A program made the translations under genes and the position numbers. From JACTOJ01 sp032335695 (GTDB taxonomy: Bacteria > Bacillota > Clostridia > Clostridiales > Clostridiaceae), in NCBI RefSeq assembly GCF_032335695.1, contig NZ_JACTOJ010000007.1, positions 124,001 to 188,000 on the forward strand: a stretch of DNA of 64,000 nucleotides. Reading direction: 5' to 3'. This document shows positions 1-7,782 of the stretch, piece by piece. Position 1 is the first letter of the stretch. Every line of letters begins with the position of its first letter. The notes beneath the pieces are model-generated. The model was not told where the DNA came from and searched no databases. It was given only the letters and a program-made list of their open reading frames with translations.

Positions 1-66
1 CTTAATGTAATAGGTGGTGAAAAATCTATCTCTTATGATGAGCCCGAAGTACCAGTAAGCAAATAA
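1..66 (+). CDS. C-terminal end of an unidentified protein (partial)
   Basis: Frame 1 is open from the window edge and stops at TAA 64-66. Only 21 residues are visible, ending in DEPEVPVSK, which is too little to recognise a family. It is followed within a few bases by a strong hairpin terminator, which supports it as a true gene end. The rest lies outside the window. Confidence 0.6.
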   Translation, partial: LNVIGGEKSISYDEPEVPVSK

Positions 67-71
67 CTCAA

Positions 72-109
72 AAAGTCTATGCCCCCTTCTTAAGGCATAG
101 ACTTTTTTT
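72..109 (+). terminator. Rho-independent terminator, probably bidirectional
   Basis: A 12-bp perfect stem (AAAGTCTATGCC at 72-83 with its complement at 94-105) is followed by a T run on the plus strand. A shorter A run on the left side could serve the minus-strand regulator that ends at 109. Confidence 0.85.
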
Positions 110-663
110 CATTTAGTATAAAATATTATGTTTTGAAACACTGCTCTCTCGTTTCCAGCATTTCTATATTCATGTGGAATGTTGGCCATAAACTTAATGG
201 AATTGCCCTTTTTTAGCCCGTATTTTTTATTGCCTATAGAAACTTCCATTTCTCCTTCTGTAACAATTATGTATTCCTCCACCCCCTCATTGTGAGGTGT
301 TGAAATATGTTTGCAGCCTATTTCCAATTCTATAGTTAATATCTCAAAGCCTCTATTAGCATCGAAAGGAAATATGGGATACAGCTTCATTTTGTTCTCT
401 TCTTCTATTATAGGCTCTATGTCGTTTTGGGTTATTACCTTCAGCTCTTCCTGCTGCTCATCCATGAATAAGGAAAAGGAAACCTTCAGTCCCGTAGCAA
501 TCTTCCAAAGAGTAGATACTGTAGGATTGGATTGTCCTCTTTCAATCTGATTAAGCATTCCCTTGCTTACCCCAGTTAGTTTAGCAGTCTCATCTAAGCT
601 AAGCTGCCTGCCGCTTCTGATTTCCTTCAATCTATTTCCTATAATAATGCTTAAGTCCTTCAT
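109..663 (-). CDS. XRE-family regulator with C-terminal cupin domain
   Basis: The 184-residue protein has an N-terminal Xre-type helix-turn-helix (about residues 7-62, with the typical GVSKGMLNQIERGQSNPT recognition segment) and a C-terminal cupin barrel (about 105-180, containing HNEGVEEYIIVTEGE and a late PHEYRN). XRE-cupin proteins are one-component repressors that sense a small ligand in the cupin. It is divergent from a DMT-type exporter across a 138-bp gap that holds a perfect palindrome over the exporter's -35 region, so it most likely controls that exporter. The start has AAGGTGG about 8 bases upstream. The ligand is unknown. Confidence 0.85.
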   Translation of the reverse strand: MKDLSIIIGNRLKEIRSGRQLSLDETAKLTGVSKGMLNQIERGQSNPTVSTLWKIATGLKVSFSLFMDEQQEELKVITQNDIEPIIEEENKMKLYPIFPFDANRGFEILTIELEIGCKHISTPHNEGVEEYIIVTEGEMEVSIGNKKYGLKKGNSIKFMANIPHEYRNAGNERAVFQNIIFYTK

Positions 664-732
664 AGCTAACCACCTTCTTCTTGGTACCTTATACTATATA
701 TGCTATTACATTTAGGTTCTGTTGTAAACTTA

Positions 733-764
733 ATATTGTACAATATAACAGATTAATATATAAT
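733..764 (+). promoter_or_regulatory. Candidate promoter and XRE-cupin operator for the DMT exporter
   Basis: A perfect 14-bp palindrome, ATATTGTACAATAT (733-746), covers a TTGTAC -35-like hexamer (736-741). A TATAAT hexamer follows 17 bases later (759-764), and the exporter start is 38 bases further on. The overlap of palindrome and -35 is the arrangement expected for a repressor site. That the XRE-cupin protein binds here is inference. Confidence 0.5.
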
Positions 765-801
765 ATACTATACAGCATTAATTGATAAGGAGCAAAACAC
801 T

Positions 802-1737
802 ATGGGAAAAGCACTTTTACTTGGGATATCCGCATCCTTCTTTTTCGCTTTCACTTTTCTATTGAATCAGCAAATGAATTTAGCTGGAGGCAGCTGGCTT
901 TGGAGTTCTTCGTTAAGATATATTTTTATGCTGGTACTTTTGCTTATTATGATGCTTATCAAAGGACAAACTTTCTCAGTAATTGAAGATATAAAAAAGA
1001 AGCCTGGAAAATGGATTCTTTGGAGCACGGTGGGTTTTGGGCTATTCTACTCTCCTCTTAGCTTTGCCTCCAGCTATGGTCCATCCTGGCTAGTAGCTGG
1101 TACCTGGCAGATAACCATAATCTGCGGTGCTCTTTTATCACCATTATTTTTTAAGACTATAGATACTCCAAAAGGTAAGCTTAAAGTAAGAAATAAGCTT
1201 CCTAAAAAATCCTTATTCATGTCCTTAATTATTTTAATAGGAATATTTCTTATACAATTTGAACAGGCCAAGCAGGTAGCCGCTGACAAAGTAATAATAG
1301 GAATTATTCCAGTTATTATTGCAGCTTTTTCCTACCCCCTTGGCAACAGAAAAATGATGGAAATATGCAGTGAAGACCTGAACACCTTTCAAAGAGTATT
1401 TGGTATGACACTATGCAGTATGCCCTTTTGGATATTTATAGCTCTTTGTGGAATTTATTCAGCTGGACTTCCAAGCTCAAATCAAATTCTCCAATCGGCT
1501 ATAGTTGCCCTGTTCTCAGGTATCATAGCCACCATACTGTTTTTTAAGGCTACGGATTTAGTTAAACATGATATTCACAAATTAGCCGTTGTGGAATCTA
1601 CTCAATCTGGTGAAGTTATATTTACTCTCCTAGGAGCAATTCTAGTTTTCCACGACAGACTCCCTACTCTAATAGCTTTTCTGGGAATAGCTTTAGTAAT
1701 CACAGGAATGATCTTAAACAGCTTAAATTCAAATTGA
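802..1737 (+). CDS. DMT-superfamily multidrug efflux transporter (EmrE-like family)
   Basis: A 311-residue integral membrane protein with about ten hydrophobic helices in two halves, as in ten-helix drug/metabolite transporters. The N-terminus (LLLGISASFFFAFTFLLNQ) and the C-terminal half (ATILFFKATDLVKHD, then LGAILVFHDRLPTLIAFLGI) resemble the family often named putative multidrug resistance efflux transporter. It probably exports a small toxic compound at the cytoplasmic membrane. AAGGAG lies about 9 bases before the ATG. It is divergent from the XRE-cupin regulator and convergent with the Bce-type permease, whose stop is 5 bases away. The substrate cannot be read from the sequence. Confidence 0.75.
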   Translation: MGKALLLGISASFFFAFTFLLNQQMNLAGGSWLWSSSLRYIFMLVLLLIMMLIKGQTFSVIEDIKKKPGKWILWSTVGFGLFYSPLSFASSYGPSWLVAGTWQITIICGALLSPLFFKTIDTPKGKLKVRNKLPKKSLFMSLIILIGIFLIQFEQAKQVAADKVIIGIIPVIIAAFSYPLGNRKMMEICSEDLNTFQRVFGMTLCSMPFWIFIALCGIYSAGLPSSNQILQSAIVALFSGIIATILFFKATDLVKHDIHKLAVVESTQSGEVIFTLLGAILVFHDRLPTLIAFLGIALVITGMILNSLNSN

Positions 1738-1742
1738 TAAAC

Positions 1743-3713
1743 TTATAGCTTTAATTTTCTTATGACCTCCGCGCTGTATTTTCTTTTAGTAATATAGTAA
1801 AACACAGCTTGAAATACAAAATATATAATTAGTACAAAGGTAGCATTAGTCATGAATTTTTTAATTATATCTCCTCCATCAAACATGAAGGTTAAAAGAT
1901 ATATGAAGCTGTAGCCTAAAAGACTTCCTACAATAAGGGGGGAAAAGAACATAATCCTCAGTTCTTTAGCCACCACTGCTTCTGCTTCTTTTTCGCTTAT
2001 ACCTATTTTATAAAGCTTAAAAAATCTTTCTCTGTCTTCTTCAAGTTCTGTATATTTTTTAAAGAATAGGACGCTGCCTCCTGCTATAAAAAACAGAGCT
2101 CCCATGATAGTAGTTACAAATATGAAAAAGGAGTAACCTCGTTTTAATTCATCGTACCTTTCTATGGTAGAATTTACTTTCAAATTTAAAGCTGCTTTTT
2201 TATCCTTTGAAGTTAAGCTGCTATTTATTTTGTCAAGCTCTGACTTTAGGTTATCTACCAGGGGCTTGGTATTTTTCCAGTTATCAAATTTTACAGACCT
2301 GAAAAATCCAATATCGTCCTGGGCTGCTAGCTTCTTTATATTTTCGTAGTCTTCATCACTGATTACCAGACCTGAGCTAGTGCTGTAACTATCTATGGAA
2401 GCCACCCACTTAGAGTGTATAGACTCCGTAACTTTAAAATCGAAGGTATCATTATTTCCGTCAGAAAGTTTTATATTGCTTAAAGGCTCTATTCCATGAT
2501 ATCCAGGAAGCCAGTCAAGCAGTACATTTAATGCTTCCCCTTTTTTAAGGTTAACCTGACTTCCTGTTACAGAATTATAGGTCTTTTCTGAAACTACAGG
2601 TCTTTCATTCAAATACTTTTCACTGACAGAAGCCTCTTTAAGCTGCAGAGCTATAAATTCTGTATTTTTAATGCTTTCAATGCTTGAATTAGACTTACTG
2701 ATGAGCTCTTTAAAGCTCTGCTGAGATAGCTTATTTATATTGCCAAGCTGCACAAATTCTATATTGCTGTTACTGTTCATTTCAGCTATGCTTGAAGATA
2801 AACTGTACAAAGAAACAGGAGAAGCTACCAGAGTAATGGTCATAGCGCTCAATATGCTTAAAACAAATATGATTTTCTTATTCTGAGTAAATTTATGACT
2901 TATCTCCGTGATAGATAATATATTGGAATAATAATAGCTTTTTCCTTTTATAAAATCTATATATGCAGTGCCAATATTACTTATGGTTATATAGGTACCA
3001 AGAAAACACCAAAATACATAAGCTATTACTATAACACCATTACTTCTAAGCTTTTCATGCTGTGTTATTACTCCAAGAAAAATAACAGACAGCAGCAGCA
3101 TGAAAATTCCCCCAGAAGCCTTTAATTTCCCGCCCTTTGTGAATTTTCCCTTCCTGCCTTCCTTCAACAACTCTGATATATCCATATTTCTTGTCTGCAA
3201 ATTACTAATGATTATAACCATTAAAAAAATAATAGAGAATACACCTAGGGTTAATAAAAAACATTTATAGCTTAGAGAAAATGCCACATTCTGTATATCT
3301 AAGAGCTTTAACACAATCATTTGAAATAATCTTGAAAAAAGCACACCTGTTATTAGACCTGCTAGAAGAGATGCGGCTACTATGATTATATTTTCCAGGT
3401 TAACTATATTCTTTAAATCATCAGAGTTCATACCTAAAGTAAGATAAATTCCAAATTCTTTTTTTCTTGCTTTCATAAAGGCAGAATGAGCATAATTTAT
3501 AAAAAATACAGAAAAGGCGGCTAAAGCAGTTAAGGTTATATAAAACAACATGCTTATAGCAAAATGATCTGACTGCTTCTTCAAATTTTCGTTGAAAAGC
3601 AGTGAGGAATATATAAAAAATATCATTATGGAAAAGCTGCTGCACAAAAAGTAGGAGAAAAACTTTTGAAGGTTTAATTTAAAATTCTTTATGGCTACGT
3701 CTCTAAAGGTCAA
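1743..3713 (-). CDS. Bce-type ABC transporter permease (FtsX-like, large extracellular domain)
   Basis: A 656-residue permease of antimicrobial-peptide ABC modules. It has four N-terminal helices, a central helix cluster, a large hydrophilic extracellular segment of about 200 residues between helices 7 and 8 (after the segment SAMTITLVASPVSLYSLSS), and three C-terminal helices. In characterised BceB proteins this extracellular domain senses the peptide and talks to the kinase. A TTG at 3713 is chosen as start because GGAGG sits 8 bases upstream inside the ATPase gene and the protein then begins LTFRDVAIKNF, the usual start of this family. It overlaps the ATPase stop by 11 bases. It is last in the operon. 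Confidence 0.85.
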   Translation of the reverse strand: MTFRDVAIKNFKLNLQKFFSYFLCSSFSIMIFFIYSSLLFNENLKKQSDHFAISMLFYITLTALAAFSVFFINYAHSAFMKARKKEFGIYLTLGMNSDDLKNIVNLENIIIVAASLLAGLITGVLFSRLFQMIVLKLLDIQNVAFSLSYKCFLLTLGVFSIIFLMVIIISNLQTRNMDISELLKEGRKGKFTKGGKLKASGGIFMLLLSVIFLGVITQHEKLRSNGVIVIAYVFWCFLGTYITISNIGTAYIDFIKGKSYYYSNILSITEISHKFTQNKKIIFVLSILSAMTITLVASPVSLYSLSSSIAEMNSNSNIEFVQLGNINKLSQQSFKELISKSNSSIESIKNTEFIALQLKEASVSEKYLNERPVVSEKTYNSVTGSQVNLKKGEALNVLLDWLPGYHGIEPLSNIKLSDGNNDTFDFKVTESIHSKWVASIDSYSTSSGLVISDEDYENIKKLAAQDDIGFFRSVKFDNWKNTKPLVDNLKSELDKINSSLTSKDKKAALNLKVNSTIERYDELKRGYSFFIFVTTIMGALFFIAGGSVLFFKKYTELEEDRERFFKLYKIGISEKEAEAVVAKELRIMFFSPLIVGSLLGYSFIYLLTFMFDGGDIIKKFMTNATFVLIIYFVFQAVFYYITKRKYSAEVIRKLKL

Positions 3714-4467
3714 CTCTCTCACCTCCAATAACGGCAAGGCAATCTAATATGCTGTTAAAGAATTCTTTTCTGTCTCCCTTATTTACAATTTCCATATTGA
3801 TTCTTCCGTCTTTTATAAATATAATCTTTTTACAAAAGCTGGCGGCAAAGGCATCGTGAGTTACCATTAATATAGTGCTGTTTTTATCCTCATTCATTTT
3901 CTTAAAGCAATTCATTACTGCATTGGAGGATTTAGAATCCAGATTTCCTGTAGGTTCATCTGCAAAAACTATCACAGGCTCATTTACCAGAGCTCTGCTT
4001 ACTGCGGCTCTCTGCTGCTGACCACCAGACACATTATAAGGATATTTATCCCCTATAGCTTCGATATCAAATAAAGTCATTATCTCTTTAGCCCTTGCTT
4101 TCATATGCTCAGCTTCTCTCTTATCTAATATCATAGGAAGCATAACATTTTCCCTTAAAGTGAGGCTATCTAAAAGATTAAACTCCTGAAATACAAAGCC
4201 AAGCTTTTGCCTTCTAAAAAGGGCCATTTCATATTTATCCAGCTTAGTTATATCTTTTTCATCTATAAAAACACTTCCCGAAGTGGGCTTACTGATGCCG
4301 CTCAATATATTTACAAGAGTGGTTTTTCCGCTGCCAGAAGGCCCCATTATACCCACAAATTCTCCTGCTTCTATGGAAAGGCTCACTCCATTCAACGCAG
4401 CTGTGGAGCTTTCTTCATCTTTTCCTCCATATATCTTGGTTATATTTTTAGCTGTTAAAACACTCAT
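3703..4467 (-). CDS. Bce-type ABC transporter ATP-binding protein
   Basis: A 254-residue ATPase with Walker A GPSGSGKTT (about residues 41-49), Q-loop FVFQEFNLLDSLT, signature VSGGQQQR, Walker B VIVFADEPTGNLDS and switch histidine VTHD. It belongs to the MacB/Bce group and powers the adjacent FtsX-like permease, probably removing or shielding targets from cell-wall-active peptides. It is the third gene of the four-gene regulator-kinase-ATPase-permease cluster. The intergenic gap to the kinase is 84 bases, so a separate promoter for the transporter genes is possible, as in other Bce modules. Confidence 0.9.
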   Translation of the reverse strand: MSVLTAKNITKIYGGKDEESSTAALNGVSLSIEAGEFVGIMGPSGSGKTTLVNILSGISKPTSGSVFIDEKDITKLDKYEMALFRRQKLGFVFQEFNLLDSLTLRENVMLPMILDKREAEHMKARAKEIMTLFDIEAIGDKYPYNVSGGQQQRAAVSRALVNEPVIVFADEPTGNLDSKSSNAVMNCFKKMNEDKNSTILMVTHDAFAASFCKKIIFIKDGRINMEIVNKGDRKEFFNSILDCLAVIGGERVDL

Positions 4468-4551
4468 TTTTATTTACCTCCCTAAATTTATATCCTGATA
4501 TTATTTTAGGGCAGCTCTTAACTATAAGCCATTTATCTTGCTAATTAAACC

Positions 4552-5565
4552 TTACAGTTTTGAAAGGTATTCAATGGTTACTTCAGTCCCTACCCCTAGC
4601 TCTGATTTTATATGTATAGTATGTCCCAGCTTTTTAGCCACTTCACTGCAAAAATATAGTCCTATGCCTGTAGCCCCTTGCTGAACTCTTCCATTGTCTC
4701 CCGTAAAAAAAGGTTTAAATACTCTTTCCAAATCATGTTTTGGTATTCCTATTCCCTCATCTTTTATGGTGAGGCTAACCTTGTCCTCTTCACTATTAAA
4801 TATAAAATATACATTTTTATATTTATCCCTGCCAGCAGAATATTTTATAGCATTGGATAAAATCTGCTCCAGCATAGCTTCATTCCATTTTTCGTCTGTA
4901 AGTACAAGGAGTTTTCCTTTTTCCTGTATTTTAGGATAGATTTTATTATATATAAATTGGCTTTTCCTATCATTTATAATTTTTCTTACAGAAGTCACCA
5001 AATCCACAGTTTCCGGATTATAATCCTGACTGAATTCTTCAAGCCTAAGCATATTTAAAACCTGATTCAGCTTATTTTCAAGCTCTAAGCTTTCCTCTCC
5101 TATATCCTCAAGAGCTTTGGTATTTTCAATTTCTCCTTTTTTATTTTTCTGAAGTATAAGATCCATCACTGCTACAGGAGTTTTCATATTATGAATCCAC
5201 TGTGATAAAAAGCGTTTTTGATTGCTTTGCTCGCTGCTTAAACCATTAAGCTTTTCCAAATAGCCTCTGTGAATTGCACCAATAATTCTTACCAATTCCT
5301 TGCTTTCAGAGCTGTAGCTCTTAATATCATAATCTACATTTTCTACAAGCTTGCTAGCATTTACATTAAAATTTCTATAGGTTATCCATTTATAAAGTAT
5401 AAAAACTACATACACAAATATAGATATGCAAGCTGGATATGCTATTTCTATGTCTTTTCCTGCAGATAGATAATAGAACACGCCTATCAGTATATTGCTT
5501 ATAAAATAAGAGGCAGTGAAGGATAAATGATCCAGAAGAAAATTTTTAAATATTTTCTTATTCAT
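4552..5565 (-). CDS. Intramembrane-sensing histidine kinase, BceS type
   Basis: A 337-residue kinase with two N-terminal transmembrane helices and almost no external loop. The dimerisation/phosphoacceptor segment contains SQWIHNMKTPVAVMDL (His in HNMKTP), and the ATPase domain has N-box EQILSNAIKYS, DEGIGIPKHD and GATGIGLYF. Kinases of this type do not bind peptide themselves but read the transporter's state. The ATG at 5565 overlaps the regulator stop by 8 bases and has GGAGGCGGGA just upstream; a longer reading frame exists but has no such site. It phosphorylates the response regulator encoded immediately upstream. Confidence 0.88.
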   Translation of the reverse strand: MNKKIFKNFLLDHLSFTASYFISNILIGVFYYLSAGKDIEIAYPACISIFVYVVFILYKWITYRNFNVNASKLVENVDYDIKSYSSESKELVRIIGAIHRGYLEKLNGLSSEQSNQKRFLSQWIHNMKTPVAVMDLILQKNKKGEIENTKALEDIGEESLELENKLNQVLNMLRLEEFSQDYNPETVDLVTSVRKIINDRKSQFIYNKIYPKIQEKGKLLVLTDEKWNEAMLEQILSNAIKYSAGRDKYKNVYFIFNSEEDKVSLTIKDEGIGIPKHDLERVFKPFFTGDNGRVQQGATGIGLYFCSEVAKKLGHTIHIKSELGVGTEVTIEYLSKL

Positions 5566-6265
5566 CTCTTCCCGCCTCCAGTGCACTTGTATCAAATATA
5601 TATCCAATACCTCTTTTGGTCTTTATGGCTCCTCTTATTCCTAGCTCACTTAATCTATTCTTAATTCTTGTTACATTTACCGTTAAGGTATTGTCATCCA
5701 CAAAATTGAATTCATCCCAAAGCTCTGAGAGCAATTCTTCTCTGCTTACTACCATATCCTTTTTCTCTAAAAACTTCTTAACAAGCTTAAATTCGTTCTT
5801 GCTTAGCTCCAGCTGCATACCTTTGTATTCAATCTTAAAGCTTTTCTCTTTAAGGCGCATTCCAAGAACCTCTAAATCCTTTTCCTCCGCATTAGAATAT
5901 TCTCCGTAAACCCTTCTAAAAACAGATTTTACCTTAGCTATAAGTATATCTATATTAAAAGGCTTTATGATATAATCATCTGCTCCAAGCTCCATGCTCA
6001 TCACCTGCTCCATGTCACCATTTCTTGCAGATATCATTATTATTGGAGCCTTTGAAATCCTTCTGAAAGCTCTGCAGTAATAAAAGCCATCATTATAGGG
6101 CAGATTTATATCCAGCAAAACCAGCTCAGGGAGCTCCTTCTTAAACTCCTCCTCAAGGCTTAAAAAGTCCTCTGCTGCAAGGATGGCGTAGCCATATCTT
6201 TCAAGGGAATCCTTTATCAAGTTTCTCAGTTTCACATCATCTTCTACCACAAATATTTTTCCCAT
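5558..6265 (-). CDS. OmpR-family response regulator, BceR type
   Basis: A 235-residue regulator with an N-terminal receiver (acidic pocket VVEDD, phospho-acceptor Asp in VLLDINLPYNDG, Lys in IIKPFN) and a C-terminal winged helix (LSKNEFKLVKKFLEKKD, then DDNTLTVNVTRIKNRL, ending near TKRGIGYIF). The sequence DNTLTVNVTRIK is typical of BceR-like regulators. It is the first gene of the module and is followed by its kinase with an 8-base overlap. Expected targets are the downstream transporter genes. A 9-bp inverted repeat lies upstream at 6303-6331. Confidence 0.9.
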   Translation of the reverse strand: MGKIFVVEDDVKLRNLIKDSLERYGYAILAAEDFLSLEEEFKKELPELVLLDINLPYNDGFYYCRAFRRISKAPIIMISARNGDMEQVMSMELGADDYIIKPFNIDILIAKVKSVFRRVYGEYSNAEEKDLEVLGMRLKEKSFKIEYKGMQLELSKNEFKLVKKFLEKKDMVVSREELLSELWDEFNFVDDNTLTVNVTRIKNRLSELGIRGAIKTKRGIGYIFDTSALEAGRDE

Positions 6266-6302
6266 GCTTTATCTCCTAAAAATAAATTCATGCACATATT
6301 AA

Positions 6303-6331
6303 AATAGGATATGCTTGAAGCCTATCCTATT
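6303..6331 (-). promoter_or_regulatory. Inverted repeat upstream of the bceR-like gene
   Basis: AATAGGATA (6303-6311) and TATCCTATT (6323-6331) form a 9-bp perfect inverted repeat with an 11-base spacer, about 38 bases before the regulator start. It has no strong U tract on the minus strand, so an operator is as likely as a terminator for the methyltransferase. This is inference from position. Confidence 0.35.
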
Positions 6332-6374
6332 CTAATGATAACATATTTTATTGTTCTCTGTAATTTCATTTTTA

Positions 6375-6521
6375 ATGGTTCAGCATTCACCTAAAAGTTT
6401 TGATGACTTATTAAAAAATAATGCATCAAACATAACTAGTATTCATATGAAAAATGGAAGCAATGTAAATATAAATGGTTCAACTCACTACCTTCTAAAA
6501 ATAATTAGGCTGTGTTTTTAA
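6375..6521 (+). CDS. Short hypothetical ORF (48 residues) or coding remnant
   Basis: A 48-codon frame opens at ATG 6375 and ends in TAA exactly where the convergent methyltransferase gene ends. The composition (FDDLLKNNASNITSI, then MKNGSNVNING) looks protein-like rather than random, but there is no convincing ribosome binding site and no family is recognised. The last bases (GGCTGTGTTTTTAA) resemble the end of the palindromic repeat family described elsewhere in the window. It may be a broken gene end. Confidence is low. Confidence 0.2.
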   Translation: MVQHSPKSFDDLLKNNASNITSIHMKNGSNVNINGSTHYLLKIIRLCF

Positions 6522-7202
6522 TCACTTTACTGCCGTAATAATGGAAGTAGCTCTTTTTCTCCAATTTAACTGTACATCCTTAAAGCCTGCCTGCTTCAGC
6601 AGCATGATGATATTTTCTACAGTGCATGGGGTGTCGTAGTGATAAAAGCCCTCTTTTATGTTGTTCTCTTTCTTTATACGCTTAAGCTCCCCATAAAAAT
6701 AATCTTCCTGTTCTTGATTTTCAGCAGTATAATCTGTCTCAATATACATTCCATGCTCTACTAGGCTGTCATAAAGTTTTTTATATATTTTTAGCTTTTC
6801 TTCATGAGTAAAATGATGCAATGTCATTACAGAAAGTGCTGCATCATAGCTTTCTCTTCCATAATCAACATGAAAATAAGAGTCATTTATAAGAGATATC
6901 TGATCTTTTTTATGGCTGTATTTTTCTCTTAGCCTTTCCAGCATTTTATCCGCCAAATCTATGCCAGTAACCTTAACAAATGGATTTAGCTTAAAGATCT
7001 CTTCCAATTCAAGGCCTGTACCACAGCCAATATCTAAAAGTCTTATAGCTTTATCCTTAGGTATGTACCTAGCAGTTTCCGCATAATATTCTTCATAGCC
7101 ATCCACTTCATTCATCATATGCGATTCATAGGTGTCTGCCCTCTTATTAAAAAAATCACCCATCTCCTCTATATCTGGGGCATGATTTTCTGATATGTTC
7201 AT
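6522..7202 (-). CDS. Class I SAM-dependent methyltransferase
   Basis: A 226-residue soluble protein with the Rossmann methyltransferase motifs in order: motif I LLDIGCGTGLELEEI (about residues 55-69), an acidic loop VTGIDLADKMLE, ISLINDSYFHVDYG, and the post-I strand YDAALSVMTLHHFTHEEK. This is the Methyltransf_11/25 type. The substrate is not predictable; the C-terminal ITAVK resembles short methyltransferases of clostridial regulators' neighbours. It stands alone, between the bceR-like gene and the Mor-like regulator, with a terminator upstream at 7294-7318 that separates it from the latter. Confidence 0.8.
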   Translation of the reverse strand: MNISENHAPDIEEMGDFFNKRADTYESHMMNEVDGYEEYYAETARYIPKDKAIRLLDIGCGTGLELEEIFKLNPFVKVTGIDLADKMLERLREKYSHKKDQISLINDSYFHVDYGRESYDAALSVMTLHHFTHEEKLKIYKKLYDSLVEHGMYIETDYTAENQEQEDYFYGELKRIKKENNIKEGFYHYDTPCTVENIIMLLKQAGFKDVQLNWRKRATSIITAVK

Positions 7203-7293
7203 AATATCACCTTCCTTATTTTTGTAGCTTTATGATACTACTTAATGGCACCAAAAAGTTTCCCCAATTTATTTACTAATTAAAATATAATAG

Positions 7294-7318
7294 AAAAAGA
7301 GACCCTTAAGTCTCTTTT
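7294..7318 (-). terminator. Rho-independent terminator after the Mor-like regulator
   Basis: AAAAGAGAC/GTCTCTTTT stem (arms near 7294-7303 and 7310-7318) with a six-base loop, followed on the minus strand by a T run. It overlaps the last codons and stop of the gene ending at 7317. Confidence 0.75.
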
Positions 7319-7595
7319 ATTTTACAATGATTCTTCTCTTATAGATAATTTTTTGTATGGTTTTCTCTGATAAAAAATACATATTAGCTAATTGGATTAT
7401 AGTTAATCCATTTTTATATTTATTAAATATTTCTCTGTTCCTTTTATCGATTGAAATCCTCGTACCGCTTTTTTCTCCCCAGGATTTTCTAGCGTCATTT
7501 CTTCTAGGGATATATAGGCATTCTCCATCCACATACCTCTGAATAGACTCTAGTAATTCCTTAGGTAATATTTCTTCCGCCTTAATATAAGCCAT
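7317..7595 (-). CDS. Small Mor-like HTH regulator (CD3324-type family)
   Basis: A 92-residue basic protein beginning MAYIKAEEILPKELLESIQ, with YVDGECLYIPRR and a C-terminal helix-turn-helix (IIQLANMYFLSEKTIQKIIYKRR). This layout matches the small clostridial family named after CD3324, related to the DNA-binding part of Mor transcription activators. The second ATG (7595) is chosen because AAGGAG lies 7 bases before it and itself falls inside the codons that a longer frame would use. The upstream 190 bases hold a tiny leader-like ORF, a hairpin and a palindromic operator, which suggests tight self-control. Its target is unknown. Confidence 0.7.
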   Translation of the reverse strand: MAYIKAEEILPKELLESIQRYVDGECLYIPRRNDARKSWGEKSGTRISIDKRNREIFNKYKNGLTIIQLANMYFLSEKTIQKIIYKRRIIVK

Positions 7596-7633
7596 ATCCT
7601 TGCTCCTTATCATATTTATTATAATAAGTCAGT

Positions 7634-7681
7634 GCAAAGATTACTTGTATTAACTTCCTATGCCATATAAGCAATCTTTGC
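7634..7681 (-). promoter_or_regulatory. Hairpin between leader-like ORF and the Mor-like gene
   Basis: GCAAAGATT (7634-7642) pairs with AATCTTTGC (7673-7681), with three further CTT/AAG pairs inside. The hairpin begins at the stop codon of the 10-residue ORF and ends about 40 bases before the regulator start. There is no U tract, so it is not a plain terminator. A role in translation or antitermination control is inferred only from the arrangement. Confidence 0.4.
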
Positions 7682-7713
7682 TAATGGCACATAATTAGCC
7701 TAAGTGTTTTCAT
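7681..7713 (-). CDS. Candidate 10-residue leader peptide
   Basis: An ATG at 7713 with GAGAGGTG six bases upstream opens an 11-codon frame coding MKTLRLIMCH and ending in TAG (7681-7683). The stop codon coincides with the base of the hairpin at 7634-7681. Short ORFs placed this way often act as attenuator leaders for the gene behind them, here the Mor-like regulator. Translation is not proven. Confidence 0.35.
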   Translation of the reverse strand: MKTLRLIMCH

Positions 7714-7750
7714 ATATTTCACCTCTCAAACTAAAAACAAACTTTACTTA

Positions 7751-7780
7751 ATTATACATTTATTCCATGGAATATTCCAT
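7751..7780 (-). promoter_or_regulatory. Candidate promoter with overlapping palindromes
   Basis: On the minus strand a TATAAT hexamer (7751-7756) lies 38 bases before the leader-like ORF. The spacer and -35 region (7762-7780) carry two overlapping perfect palindromes, ATTCCATGGAAT (7762-7773) and ATGGAATATTCCAT (7767-7780). They amount to three half-sites of ATTCCAT/ATGGAAT. This is a likely operator, perhaps for the Mor-like protein itself. Confidence 0.45.
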
Positions 7781-7782
7781 AG

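Noticed and set aside
5616..5909. 97-codon plus-strand open frame over the response regulator
   Set aside because: It is a shadow of the regulator's winged-helix region, Ser/Leu-rich and without a start signal.
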